A stretch of DNA of 64,000 bases from Blasia pusilla. Lineage: Eukaryota; Marchantiophyta; Marchantiopsida; Blasiales. Shown piece by piece: positions 44,270 through 54,697 of the stretch. How positions within the stretch are numbered: the stretch's first letter is position 1; each line of letters starts with the position of its first letter. The position numbers were made by a program, and so were the translations under genes. Under the pieces are notes generated by a model. It searched no databases and was not told the origin of the DNA. It worked only from the letters and a program-made list of their open reading frames with translations. Location: the NCBI GenBank assembly GCA_050084515.1, contig CM114275.1, forward strand, positions 186,001 to 250,000. Reading direction: 5' to 3'.

Positions 44270-45020
44270 AAGAAATGGGATGGCTCTTTTGTAGGCTCTT
44301 CTCAACAAACACAAGAGCATCATCAACATCTATAGCAGTAATAACAATTAACACAACATCAACAACACTTACAATGACATTAGCAGCAGCAGTTGATGCA
44401 ACAACAACTACATCAAGTTGCAAGGCAAAGTATGCAATCTAAAAAATGGGAGGGCTCTTTTGTTGGCTCTTCTCAACAAACACAAAAGCATCATCAACAG
44501 CTAAATAAAATAAAATAATTAACACAACATTAGCAGTACTTACAATAGCATTAGTAGTAGCAAAAGGTTATACAACAAAAGCAACATCAATTATAGCAAC
44601 AGCAGATGCAACAACAACACGACCAACTATAACAACTCCAACAACAACTTTTACTTCAGCAGTAGGAACATTAATTGTTGCAGCAACAGCAGCAAAAGAT
44701 TTTATAACCAAAGCAACATCAATTCCAACAGCAGATGATGCAACAATAGCAAGAGTAGTTACAACAGCAGCAACAACAACTTTTACTTCAGCAACATGAA
44801 CATAAATTGTTGCAACGACACCAGATTGTACTACCAAAAGCAGTATCAATTACAGCAGTAGCGGATGCAACAGTAATAGCATATGCAACAACAATAGGAG
44901 CAGCTATAATAGTAGCAACAAAAACTTTTATTTCAACAACAAGAATAGTAGTTGTTGCAGCAAGAGCAACAACAACATCAACAGTAGCAAAAATATCGAC
45001 AGCAACAGATGCAATTACAA
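44270..45020. repeat. CAA/GCA-rich degenerate trinucleotide tract
   Basis: The stretch consists of degenerate ACAACA, GCAGCA, ATCAACA-type triplets. Longer units recur at a spacing of about 120 to 130 bp (AACAACAACTTTTACTTCAGCA near 44,641 and 44,769). Open frames over it are rich in Ala, Thr and Val in all phases and are composition effects. Confidence 0.75.
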
Positions 45021-45293
45021 CACATATTTGATTAGAAATTTGGGAACAAGCTATTTGATTAAACTAACACACACTACAAGAAGTCATTAATTGAGTGTTG
45101 CGACTACCTTCATCATATCTCGGCGTGGCAGTTTAATTCTATGAAATTAAATGAGTACAATCAGAGTTTCCGAAGGCCAAGGAGAGCAGCGACGTCTCAA
45201 ATTTTTTCATGAGGGCAACTAAGGAATCTCGAGAGAAATGGGGATGGTGCAGTAGAATGCTGATATGGGAGCTCTCAAGAAAAAAGGCGAAGC

Positions 45294-45470
<177 letters not shown>

Positions 45471-45699
45471 ACAAAAGCCTGTTGCGGATCCAAAAAAATG
45501 CGCGCAAGAGTGTATCAACCAAGACTCTTTAAATGTGCCATGGAAAATAGATACCAACGATGATCCACATGTCCCGTTAGCCACAACAGACACTACTCCT
45601 CCCACCCCGCCCCGTTCAATTGATCGGTCAATCAACTAGCTCGAACCGACTTCATTGCATCGGCTCCAACGTATCTGCGAGCCTTCTGCTCCAAGGAAA

Positions 45700-46012
45700 T
45701 ACACAGAAGCAGAAAAAAAATAGCTCCGCGGAAGCAACACACAATCACAACACCATCAAAACTTCCTCTACACCTACCCAACAATCAATTCCAACCGAAA
45801 TCACTACTTCAGCTCCCATATGACACTTCTGCAACTCTCCTTCTCCGTTGAAATGCGCATAGGCGCCGGAAACAGAACTCCATGCAGCGCGGGGCAAGAA
45901 GAAACGGAGAGGCAGCAGTCTTTGCACGACAACAAGGAGGCCAAGAGAGACAAAAGCGCCGAAAACAAAGCTCCGCGCAAGCAGCACACAGTCACAACAC
46001 CATCAGAACTCC
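45700..46012 (+). repeat. Short direct repeat, 250-bp spacing
   Basis: A block reading AGCTCCGCGGAAGCAACACACAATCACAACACCATC (near 45,722, given here in two parts by position) recurs with changes near 45,971, each followed by A(A/G)AACT(T/C)CC. The intervening DNA is GC-richer than the surroundings. Confidence 0.5.
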
Positions 46013-46269
46013 CGCAAGATGGAAAGAACATAATAGGAAGGCGGGGGAGAGCAAGAGAGAGCCCTTCCCTAAGCCTTGTAACAAGTTTGGCGACTGTGGC
46101 CCCTCTTGCTCATGCTCACACTTCCTTGCTTGTTTCCCCCCAATCGGTAGCTCCTTCCTTGCTTGCGCGCCATGAGTGCGTCTAGAGGGCGCCATGTCAT
46201 TTGCCACATAGGTATGTGAAATTTTGGAATCCCCATTAATTTTGCTCATTTTTTTTCATCTAAGTGTTG

Positions 46270-46583
46270 GTGTACTTAATTTGTATTTAGTTTATGACTT
46301 GACATGTTTAGTCATTTTTCATTCCTTACACAAGTGAGTCATATAAATTTTCAGTATGACTATACACAAGACTGACTACTTGCTTAGTCATTTCAAATAT
46401 GACTACACCATATCCTAAGATTTCTCTATGACTTAACCATATTTGTATATGACTAGAACTTTACTATTATATGGTGTGATATGACTTCTATCCGAATGGC
46501 AAACATTCTACTCATATGTTTGAGTCATGAAGAACCTCAGTCATTCTAGTACTAGTCATAAAAACCACTATTTTCTTCTAGTG
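46270..46583. repeat. 5' subterminal repeat array of element B
   Basis: About a dozen ATGACT/AGTCAT words lie in both orientations, ending in the terminus TTTTCTTCTAGTG. They match the 3' array at 30,690-31,560 and the ends of E1 and E2. Confidence 0.75.
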
Positions 46584-47839
46584 AAAGGAAGGGGAGGGGA
46601 GGAGGAACAGGAAAGGAAGGATTGCGGCGATTAGAGAAGAGAAGTGAAGGGGGAGGGAAAGGGAACTGAAGGAAAGAAAGAGAAAATTAAGGGAAGGGAT
46701 TAAAAAAGAAAACGAGAAAAGAGGATAAGGGGGAAAACAAGGGTACCAAAACAAGAAAAGAAAATGAAGAGAAGGGAATCCAATGGGGAGGAGAAGAGGA
46801 AGAGAAGGGAAGGAGAAATAAGTTTTTGAACATTGAAAAAAGGAAAGGAAAGGAACCCATTGGAAAAATAGAAAAACATAGAGACAACAAACTAAAAGCA
46901 AACCAATTTTCCAACCGTTGGATGGGCCTTAAAATTTATACAAAGAAGACTAGTATCCTTTGAAATCACTTGAACGGCTTCGATCATGATTTCCTATTTC
47001 CCCATCTTCCATTTTTTACTCCCTCCTTGGATAAGCATTCACCTTGGAAAACTTACCAAACCTAAAACCTTAATTTCACATGCCCTGGAAAAGTTTCGCG
47101 CTTTTTGGGTGATTGACACTCCACTTGTGCCCTCTTATCAAACCAAGTTATTGTTAGCAATGACATCTCCCAGGGATTGTATCTTCCCACCATTGGATGG
47201 CCCTGAGATTGTGCTTGCTCATGGGAAACTTGCATTTGAAGAGGATGGACGGTTCAGATCTCACCACTAAGCCACATAGCAAGAGATAAAAATTCAGATT
47301 CCTTATTTCATTGTGCATTTTTAAATCTGTTGTCAAACCTCAAAATCCTCCCAAAAAAAGAAAATCTTGGCTCTCCACATTGAGTTCCATCACCTTGAAA
47401 AATTTCAAGATTTATGGACGATAAAGGGTGAAGTTCTTCTAAAATCTTGCATTGAGAGGAAGAACTACGGTCTTCCAAGAGGGATTCTTGTTGGATAGTC
47501 ATAACATTGTCATAAACCACTTGAACAGTTTCAATCTTGCTGTTCCAATTCCAATTTGGATTTAAAATACCCTTGACCGGAACCATCTTCCATTTTTTAC
47601 TCCTTTCGTGGAGGTGCATTCATCTTGAAAAAATTCACCAAGCTTGAAACCTTGATTTCACATGCTCTTGAAATGTTTTATAATTTTTGAGTTACCAACA
47701 CTCCACTTGTGCCCTCTTATGACGTCGAGTTACTGTTCTTGCCGACATCTCCTGTGGATTGTATTTTCCCACCATTGGATCGCCCTTCAACTTTTCTGGC
47801 TGATGAAAAATATGCTTTTGAAGAGGATGAACGGCTTAG

Positions 47840-48177
47840 TGTAACTTTCCAGCTCACGGAACCACTCTAGAGTTGCTCAAAGGTAGAATGCCCTCAAGGC
47901 CTCTCCTCTTCCTTTATATACTTAGAGATAGGTACAATGAAGACAAATTAGCTCTACCTATCCTTATGCCACATGTCCTACTCTCATAGCATGAGAGAAT
48001 CTCCTTTGGAGTCTAATGTCCCAACCTCATCCTTATCTCCCTTTTCACCAACCTATGGCCCCACTCTCATCGTTATCTCTTGTATCTTGTCTTTTCTCTT
48101 TTTTGTTGATTCTTTCCCACTTATGCGCTTCATGTCATAGATTCTAACTTAACTATGACTAACAAAGGATGGTTACA
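47840..48177 (-). repeat. 3' LTR of the gypsy element (338 bp)
   Basis: It begins TGTAACTTTCC and ends GGATGGTTACA. It contains CTTTATATAC (TATA box in reverse) at 47,912-47,921. It is 15 bp shorter than the 5' LTR, which repeats a TTCCTCAACCTCATC-type segment. Confidence 0.95.
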
Positions 48178-48179
48178 AA

Positions 48180-48188
48180 CCTCCCCCC
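48180..48188 (-). other. Polypurine tract of the gypsy element
   Basis: On the minus strand GGGGGGAGG lies two bases upstream of the 3' LTR start, where second-strand synthesis is primed. Confidence 0.85.
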
Positions 48189-48190
48189 AT

Positions 48191-48907
48191 TTAAGACACA
48201 ACGTCCTCGTTGTGAAAACTTTCAAACTCTTGCACTATTAATGGTGCGTTCGCCAAGTTGGCTGAGGGTTCCCATGTGGCCTCAAATAGTGGATATCCTT
48301 TCCATTGGACCAAATATTCAACTCGTTGGTGATGAGCTCCTCGAGTGCGTTTCTTCAAGATACGCTCCACTTCGAATTCTTCATGATCTCCGACTATTTG
48401 AGGTAGTGGTGGAGTGACAATATTGTCCTTAAATCTCTTAGGGCGTGGAATAAACGGTCGAAGAAGAGAGACATGAAACACAGGATGGATTTTCATATGC
48501 ATCGGTAGGTCTAGCTTATACGCCACGGCGCCCACTTTTTGTAGGATAGTGAAAGGCCCAATATAGCGAGGATTAAGCTTACGAACTCCTACTAATGATA
48601 AATTGGTTGTTGCTAACCAAACCTTGTCCCCTTCACAAAACTCGATATCTCGACGATGAGCATCTGCATATTTTTTTTGTCGATTTTGGGCAATAACCAA
48701 CTTCTCCTCAACAAGTTGAACCCCTTTCTGAATTTGGTCCACAAACTCATTAACTACAGCTACCTTTGTAGGTTCCCTCAGACTTTTCCCTATTCGAGTG
48801 AGACTAGAAGGAATTGAGGGATGCTCGCCATGCATTAAAAAGAACGGTGTGATCTTAGTGGAAGAGTTCATGGAGTTATTGTATGAGAACTCTACTAAGG
48901 GTAACAA
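48191..48907 (-). pseudogene. Integrase C-terminus and chromodomain (gypsy)
   Basis: The 238-residue frame starts in the integrase C-terminal half (LPLVEFSYNNS) and shows the GPF/Y-like NPRYIGPFTILQKVG block near residues 112-126, followed by a HPVFHVSLLRP block. A chromodomain follows at about residues 177-230: EFEVERIL, VEYLVQWKGYP with aromatic residues Tyr198, Trp202 and Tyr205, and the TWEP block with Trp212. Chromodomains of chromoviruses bind methylated histone and direct integration to heterochromatin. A TGA at the boundary with the upstream core (about 48,910) replaces what was probably a Trp codon. The stop at 48,191 is the natural end, eleven bases before the LTR. Confidence 0.85.
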
Positions 48908-48913
48908 TGAGTC

Positions 48914-49675
48914 TCATCCTTGTTGATACTCCAATGTTAAGGCGCGTAGCATATCCTCAATAGTACGGTTGGCCCTTTCAGTTTGTCCATCAGTTTGAGG
49001 GTGATAAGCCGTAGACATGGCTAGTTTAGTTTGGAGCAATCCGAATAAAGCCTTCCAAAATAAACTCGTGAAATGGGTTCCCCTATCAGTGATAAGCACT
49101 TTAGGAAGACCATGATGGACAAAGACTGTCTCGATGTAGATCCTAGCCAACTCTGGTGCAGTCATAGTCTTCTTGGTCGGACGAAGGTGTATCATCTTGC
49201 TTAGTCTATCCACAAAGACCACAATAGAGTCATATCCCGTGATCGTACATGATAGCTCACAAACAAGATCCATAGTGACTTGTTCCCAACGTTTTTGAGG
49301 TATTGGGATCGGCTGCAACAATCCTGCTGGTTTTGTGTTACTAGCCTTGATTTGTTGACAAATCCTACAACTCCTTACATATATGTCAACATCTTCTCTC
49401 ATTTTGGGCCAATAGTACGCTCGTTGTAATCCCTCTAAGGTTTTTTCAGCTCCCATATGACCCGCAATGACTGTGTCGTGAGCTTCAGACAATACTTCAG
49501 TGCGTAATTGTGGATCTTGTGGGATCCATACTTTATCTTTATGGAAAACCAATCCTTGAGCCTTGTATACTATGTTGGCATGAATAGCCACTGTAATTTC
49601 TTCATCCTCCTTTGTGGCTTTGGATAACTTTTTCCACCAACTAGAGTGAATCTCCACTTCAGATATGTTATTCAA
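48914..49675 (-). pseudogene. Integrase zinc head and DDE core (gypsy)
   Basis: The frame has the His-His-Cys-Cys zinc head (EAHDTVIAGHMG and SCRICQQIK) and the three catalytic acids: Asp in EQVTMDLVCEL, Asp in VLITDRGTHF and Glu in QTDGQTERANRT. The HP-QTDGQ block is typical of Ty3/gypsy integrases. It is in one frame with RNase H upstream and the chromodomain downstream, separated only by single stops. All catalytic residues are intact. Its role is joining the cDNA to the chromosome. Confidence 0.9.
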
Positions 49676-50296
49676 CTATGGTATACGAGTTAAGGCGTCT
49701 TCCAACTGCTTCTTTCCTTCCACATAGACAATTTTCATCATAAATTGTTGTCGCCATTCTGCCCATCGAATTTTACGTTTGGAGAGCTCCTTCTGGGATT
49801 CTAAGTAGACCAAGGGCTTGTGATCAATCTCCACCACAAACTCCTTATCGCCCAAGTAATGTTTCCAATGCTTGGTTGCCAACACAATAGCAAGTTCTTC
49901 TCGCTCAGTTGTATGGTAGTTTTGCTCCGCTGGCAATAGCTTGCGAGAAAAGAAGGCAATAGGATGCCATCCATCCTCCCATTCTTGTTGTAGTACTCCT
50001 CCAATGCTAGTACTTGAAGCATCTGTGGCCAACTTGATGGGTCGATTAGGATCATACCACTTCAATATAGGGGCTTCGATCAAGACATCCTTTAATGATT
50101 GAAAAGCAATCTCTTGTGATGTGCCCGAATTCCATTTTTGTCCTTTCCCTAGTAAAGTTGTTAAGGATTGTGCAATTTGAGCAAAACCTTTGACAAATCT
50201 TCGATAGAATCCTGTTAACCCTAGAAAACTCTTCAATTGAGTTTGATCCTCAGTGCACTCCATTTTTTGGATCGCTTCTACCTTCTCACTCATCAC
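49676..50296 (-). pseudogene. RT connection and RNase H (gypsy)
   Basis: The frame covers the end of RT (LKSFLGLTGFYRRFVKGFA) and RNase H with LATDASSTSIGGVLQQ (first catalytic Asp), a YHTTEREELAIV block with Glu, and KEFVVEIDHKPLVYL (Asp). The end reads KKQLEDALTRIP; most relatives have ADALSR there. A TAG at 49,676 separates it from the integrase. RNase H removes RNA from the RNA-DNA hybrid in the virus-like particle. Confidence 0.9.
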
Positions 50297-50311
50297 TTGA
50301 TACCTTTGCGC

Positions 50312-50718
50312 TTACTCGATGCCTAGATAATCAACTGTTTTACCGAACTCACATTTTGACGCTTTAGCATACAATTCATTATCTCTTAGGATTTGAAGGA
50401 CTTCTCGTAGATGATTTATATGCTCCTCTATCGTTTTACTATAGACTAAGATATCATCTAAGAATACAATGACAGACTTATCTAAATATGGACGAAAGAT
50501 ATCATTTATTAGGCCCATAAAGGTTACAGGTGCATTAGTAAGACTAAGTATTCAAAGTGTCCATACCTAGTACGAAAAGCAGTCTTGTGCACATCTTCAT
50601 CCGCAATTCGAATTTGGTTGTAGCCGCTACGAAGGCCAAGTTTGGTGAAGTATTTTGCTCCTTGTAGTTGGTCGAACAAATCATCCATTCTTGGTAATGG
50701 ATATTTGTTTTTGACTGT
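50312..50718 (-). pseudogene. Reverse transcriptase core (gypsy)
   Basis: Reading from 50,718, [16 protein letters not shown], a [14 protein letters not shown] block (usually DLRSGY, here GLRSGY, so the first catalytic Asp is changed) and [14 protein letters not shown] are seen. After a frameshift near 50,555 the frame 50,312-50,518 gives [21 protein letters not shown] and ILVYSKT with the paired catalytic Asp. A stop occurs at 50,312 (YLGIE then stop). A further TAA at about 50,719 separates it from the N-terminal part. The damage would abolish activity. Confidence 0.85.
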
Positions 50719-51048
50719 TTATTGATTCAGTGCTCGATAGTCGATACACAGTCGCATGCTTCCATCCTTCTTTTTCACAAAAAGGACAGGGGCTCCATAT
50801 GGCGAGACGCTTGGTTGGATGAAGCCTTTTTGCAACATCTCCTCCACTTGGGCTTTGCATTCTTCTAATTCTCTTGGAGCTAAGCGGTAAGGAGCTTTAC
50901 ATGGTGGTGTGCTTCCTGGAAGGATCTCAATCTTGTGGTCTACCCTCCGTTTGGGTGGCAACCCTGATGGTAAATCATTTGGGAATACATCTTTGTATTC
51001 CTCCAATACTTCTCTCAACTCGTCTGGTACGTTTGAATATTTTTTCAA
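50719..51048 (-). pseudogene. Reverse transcriptase N-terminal part (gypsy)
   Basis: The frame has a [14 protein letters not shown] block, [17 protein letters not shown]-like [12 protein letters not shown] and [19 protein letters not shown], all N-terminal RT landmarks of Ty3/gypsy. It ends in a stop where relatives continue into [11 protein letters not shown] frameshift near 51,100 in an A-rich stretch separates it from the protease. Confidence 0.85.
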
Positions 51049-51580
51049 ACCATAAACATCTCTTATTAAACCTAGGAAACATACATCTCGATGTTTGATG
51101 GCAGTTTTTCCTCCAATCTACCTCTGGATTATACTGTTCCATCCAAGGCATTCCCAAGATAACATCATAACGTGCTAACCTAATGACCTTCATCTCCAAC
51201 TCTTCCAGATACTTTCCTCTCCTCAACTCTACCCTTCGAGGAAGCTTCTCAATCTTTTCTGTTTGCCCGTTTGGTAATTCTACCTCTTCTTTTTTATCCC
51301 TCTCTAAAGCTAAGCTCAATTTCATAGCTATGGCTCTTGAAAGGAAGTTTTCTGTCACCCCAGGATCAATCAACACTCTAACTCGGGATCTTTCTACTTC
51401 CCCGTCTATAACAATGAGACGTGTTTCTCCTCTCTTCAAACCATTTACCTCCACATGTTTGTGTCGACCCTCGCCTTTCCTCCTTTTGTTAGAACCAGTA
51501 TATCCGCAGGCGCGACATCGGTGGTTGGCGTTTCCGAGGTCCGCCTTCTTCGTCATCTTCCTGCATATGCCCTCCTTCAA
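50975..51580 (-). pseudogene. Aspartic protease (gypsy), active site altered
   Basis: The protease fold is recognised by RVRVLIDPGVTENFLS near residues 67-82 and [20 protein letters not shown] downstream. The usual active-site DSGA reads DPGV here; the Asp is kept but Ser-to-Pro and Ala-to-Val changes are unusual in this family and probably harmful. The start of the frame overlaps the zinc-knuckle frame, because a frameshift lies near 51,500. After about residue 160 the reading is out of frame with RT. Confidence 0.75.
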
Positions 51581-51785
51581 GATGACTAAGGGGGCGACGA
51601 TATGGCCTATTTTCGAGCCTACGAAGACGACAATTCATGGCTATATGACCATATCTCCCACATTCAAAACATCGGCGTGTATCTCTTCGGACTTCGAATT
51701 CTCTCCCTCCTCTAGGAATCCCGACCCCGTCGGTTCGAGGAGCAATCCCTTGTATGTTGGGGTTCCGATCTCTCTCCATTGGCAC
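51489..51785 (-). pseudogene. Nucleocapsid zinc knuckle (gypsy)
   Basis: The frame contains RRCFECGRYGHIAMNC, a CCHC zinc knuckle with spacing C-x2-C-x4-H-x4-C, flanked by Arg-rich sequence. It is in the same frame as the upstream capsid part and separated from it by one in-frame stop at 51,819. It binds the genomic RNA during packaging. Confidence 0.9.
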
Positions 51786-51818
51786 CCTTCCATTATACCT
51801 TCGCGGCGCATAACCATC

Positions 51819-52520
51819 TCATGCTCGAAGGTTATCCAACTCCATGGGTGTGGGTCCGTAGTGATTGTTCATGGAAGCAACCCCCTCTCCTCCTCCTTCG
51901 TACACATTTGCCATACGTTGGGCATATGCGATTGCTTCATTGATATCTTTTGGGTTGTCTCGAATCACCTCTTGACGCACCTTCATCTTCAAACCTCTCT
52001 TAAACAGATCGAGAGCTTCTGGCCCACTCATGTCGCGGATTTGTATCTGCAAGTCACGAAACTCTTCGATGTAGTCCTCCTCAGTTCCTTTCTGCTCCAG
52101 TCGCCATAATTTCATTCTAGCGGTGAGGATTGGATCCTGACTTGGAAATTTTGTAGACCCTTGCTTCATTCCGCTCCATGTAATTTGTTGAGTTGTTTCA
52201 ATCAAGGATCTCTCCCATCCTTGATACCATGTCAATGCTCGATCGATTAACCAAGATCTTACCAACATCCCTGCAATATGATCATCAATGTTGAAAAGGG
52301 ATAAATGGATTTCCATCCGAGTGATCCAACCCTCTAATACCGCCATGGCTCGACTTCCTTTGTACTGTTCTACCTTGCATGCCTTTGTCATTTTCAATAT
52401 CAATGAGGCTTGAGCATTCATCTCCATCACTCTTTGTGCTGCTTGGGCCTCCAATGCTCGTGCCCTTAAGGTTTCGTCACTCTCTCCAGAAGTCACGACA
52501 CTCGTGGTTTCCGTCTCCAT
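51819..52520 (-). pseudogene. Gag capsid domain (gypsy)
   Basis: The 233-residue frame has the retrotransposon gag pattern: EGWITRMEIHLSLFNI, RALTWYQGWERSL, a RMKLWRLEQKGTEEDYIEEFRDL block and GLKMKVRQEV. It forms the virus-like particle. The N-terminus (coiled-coil part at 52,540-52,713) lies in another frame, split by a frameshift at a short CT/GA run near 52,541-52,556. The Met at 52,520 is therefore not the native start. A TAG-type stop at 51,819 separates it from the zinc knuckle. Confidence 0.85.
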
Positions 52521-52539
52521 CCCACCTATCGGAAGAATT

Positions 52540-52713
52540 CTCTCTCTCTCTCTCTACTCTCATATTTCTGACCGAAGCAACTTCTTGCGCTAATTCTTGG
52601 ACTTGGTTTTGACTTTGATCAAATGCAACTCTCAACTCTCTCAATTCACGAATCATATCCCTCAAAGTTTCTTCCATGATCGCTCCAACTTTCCCCTGAC
52701 CCTTCACTATCAC
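52540..52713 (-). pseudogene. Gag N-terminal coiled-coil part (gypsy)
   Basis: The reading from 52,713 gives a Met-initiated segment with EETLRDMIRELRELRVAFD and QNQVQELAQEVASVRN, a likely coiled coil. It enters the GA-run that causes the frameshift into the capsid frame. This is the most probable native start of Gag because the Met lies just inside the leader and the coiled coil is common at the N-terminus of chromovirus Gag proteins. Confidence 0.6.
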
Positions 52714-52929
52714 TCTAATATAAGATCAAGATATACACTTGCCAATTTCGCACAATAGGGACTACAAAAGGCAGTGTTGACGCAATGACTTCATTATAAT
52801 ACTCTGGGCCAAACTTCCTCACCATAAACTCTCTATATGCTATCTTAGGTTGACAAACCACATGGACTATACATCGAGTGTTAAAAAACACTTGTGGGGG
52901 CCTATTCTAATCCATTCCCCATATCTCCT

Positions 52930-53199
52930 CTAAAATAATATATAAATACTGCAATCCCACACACGATCATATGTAACAATAGGGAGGATCACCGGACAGC
53001 GAGACTCCATCACTAGCGTCATGAAAACTTCACCAAAGTGATATACGAGGTATCTCGTGAACCAGTGTCTATCTACATATAAGAGTTTGATGGTGAACGG
53101 ATTAAGAAACGGGAAATTAGGAGCCACTCTTGCTCCCCCTCCATCCATTACCTGCAAAACAGCCCTTCCCCCTTCCTCTGCTTGCAGCTCTATAGCCAC
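52930..53199 (-). CDS. Leader reading frame between 5' LTR and gag (gypsy)
   Basis: An open frame of 89 residues starts with Met at 53,199 and contains a VMDGGGARVAPNFPFLNPF block, VDRHWFTRYLVYHFGEVFM and VILPIVTYDRVWDC. The same blocks are conserved in the separate gypsy fragment at 26,573-26,791, also without stops. It is not a known gag, pol or env domain. It could be a translated leader protein, or a remnant of coding sequence captured by the family. No regulation can be read from the sequence. Confidence 0.5.
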   Translation of the reverse strand: MAIELQAEEGGRAVLQVMDGGGARVAPNFPFLNPFTIKLLYVDRHWFTRYLVYHFGEVFMTLVMESRCPVILPIVTYDRVWDCSIYILF

Positions 53200-53295
53200 T
53201 CCCAGCCTCTAACAACCTATCTACTCTAAACAGTATATCATTACTTAGTCATCCTTCCAAGAGGGGAAATCCACTCTCGTTGGAAGAGCAACCTT

Positions 53296-53307
53296 GCTCT
53301 GATACCA
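53296..53307 (-). other. Primer-binding site, initiator tRNA-Met
   Basis: On the minus strand TGGTATCAGAGC lies one base inside the 5' LTR. It is the standard plant PBS complementary to the 3' end of initiator tRNA-Met. Confidence 0.95.
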
Positions 53308-53308
53308 T

Positions 53309-53661
53309 TGTAACTTTCCAGCTCACGGAACCACTCTAGAGTTGCTCAAAGGTAGAATGCCCTCAAGGCCTCTCCTCTTCCTTTATATACTTAGAGATAG
53401 GTACAATGAAGACAAATTAGCTCTACCTATCCTTATGCCACATGTCCTACTCTCATAGCATGAGAGAATCTCCTTTGGAGTCTAATGTCCTAACCTCATC
53501 TTCCTCAACCTCATCCTTATCTCCCTTTTCACCAACCTATGGCCCCACTCTCATCTTTATCTCATGTATCTTGTCTTTTCTCTTTTTGGTTGATTCTTTC
53601 CCACTTATGCGCTTCATGTCATAGATTCTAACTTAACTATGACTAACAAAGGATGGTTACA
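53309..53661 (-). repeat. 5' LTR of the gypsy element (353 bp)
   Basis: It runs TGTAAC...GGTTACA and is followed by the CTTAG target duplication. Compared with the 3' LTR it has four substitutions and one 15-bp duplication near 53,497. Confidence 0.95.
53381..53390 (-). promoter_or_regulatory. TATA box in the 5' LTR
   Basis: GTATATAAAG on the minus strand sits about 70 bp before the end of the LTR, a normal position for the U3 promoter. The same word occurs in the 3' LTR and in the gypsy fragment at 27,122-27,131. Confidence 0.65.
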
Positions 53662-54697
53662 CTTAGATAGAAAATTCATATTCCCTATTTCATTATGCAA
53701 TTCTAAATCCGTCATTGAAGCTCAAAATCCTCCGAAAAAAATAATCTGGGCTCTTAGGACCGAGTCCCATCATTGTGAAAATTTTCAAGACTTATGGATG
53801 ACGAGGGGTGAAGTTCTTCCAAAACCTTACGTCGAGAGGAAGAACTACAATCTTCCAAGAGGGATTCTTGTTGGTGTAGTTAATATTTACGTTTGTTCTA
53901 CCTACAAACCTTCTCCCACCGTTGGATGGAGCTGAAACTTTGCAAGGATAGGCCTAATACCCTCTTAAACCACTTGAACAGTTCCGATCTTACTTTTTTA
54001 TTTATTATTTGGATTAAAAAATACCCTTCACTAGAACTATCTTCCATTTTTTACTCCCTTCTTGGAGATGCATTTGCCTTGAAAGAATTCACCAAGCCTA
54101 ATACCATAATTTCGCATGCAGTGGGACAAAGATGATATAGGCTCTCGGCACCGAGTCCCATCTTTGTGAAAAATTACATGATTTATGGATGTTTGACAAT
54201 ATGTTTAATATCTATTTATGACTAGATTAAACACTATTTATATTTTTAATTATGTATTGAAATTATTCCATATTCCTTATGTCTTTTAAATGGTAGAAAT
54301 TTACAATATTGTGCGGATTCCTTCATTATATTAATTATCCAATAAATATATAATTAATTAGTTATATATATATATTTCTTCATATTTTAATGACATATTT
54401 TCATTGTACCTCATAAGGAGATATTTTTGGTAATATTGATATTTATTTATTTAATATTCTCCAAATTATGTTTCTTAGCACACGTGTGTGAGAAAATCAC
54501 TCATTTTACTGGACGAGTCATGGGATATGACTAGAACATGACTGAGTCATTTGTAATACTATTTGAGTCATTATGTTATGATTGATTTGGTTTTCCAAGT
54601 CATAAAAAATGATTGAACCAATAGAGTTATACTTTGAGTCATTTTGCGCATAAGTCATTCTAAGTCAAGTCATAAAAACTGCAATTTTCTTCTAGTG

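Larger units (their letters stand above)
47840..53661 (-). mobile_element. Ty3/gypsy chromovirus with two LTRs and target duplication
   Basis: The two LTRs (47,840-48,177 and 53,309-53,661) both run from TGTAAC to GTTACA. The 5-bp duplication CTTAG flanks the element at 47,835-47,839 and 53,662-53,666. A primer-binding site for initiator tRNA-Met lies next to the 5' LTR and a polypurine tract next to the 3' LTR. The coding order is leader frame, gag, zinc knuckle, protease, RT, RNase H, integrase, chromodomain, all on the minus strand; the chromodomain makes it a chromovirus. The LTRs differ by only four substitutions and one 15-bp insertion, so the insertion is recent, although the coding region carries several frameshifts and stops. 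Confidence 0.95.
46980..54160 (+). repeat. About 600-bp repeats inside E2
   Basis: The block CATCTTCCATTTTTTACTCC or a close variant occurs at 47,002, 47,584 and about 54,039. Taking out the 5.8-kb gypsy insertion gives spacings of roughly 582 and 628 bp. Each unit continues with a TTCACATGC block, CACCATTGGATGG, and an AGGAAGAACTAC...TTCCAAGAGGGATTCTTG part (47,460 and 53,838). Confidence 0.65.
46584..54697. mobile_element. E2, right part of a non-coding CACTA-like element split by a gypsy insertion
   Basis: The right end at 54,697 reads ATTTTCTTCTAGTG, the inverted form of CACTAGAAGAAAAT, and is preceded from 54,500 by AGTCAT/ATGACT words. The interior on both sides of the gypsy element consists of about 600-bp repeats with no coding. 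The left part is interrupted by element B at 46,584 and its original left end was not found. The flank after 54,697 is ATC, which does not match the TAT before E1, so E1 and E2 are treated as separate elements. Confidence 0.55.

Noticed and set aside
43746-44423. 225-residue minus-strand frame in element B
   Set aside because: Its start lies in the CAA/GCA-rich tract and the remainder has no motif or conserved counterpart in element C.
44568-45031. Ala/Thr/Val-rich frames on both strands
   Set aside because: They reflect degenerate trinucleotide composition.
46578-46914. Phe/Ser/Pro-rich minus-strand frames
   Set aside because: The plus strand is a GGAAGG-type purine-rich stretch; open frames on the complementary strand follow from composition.
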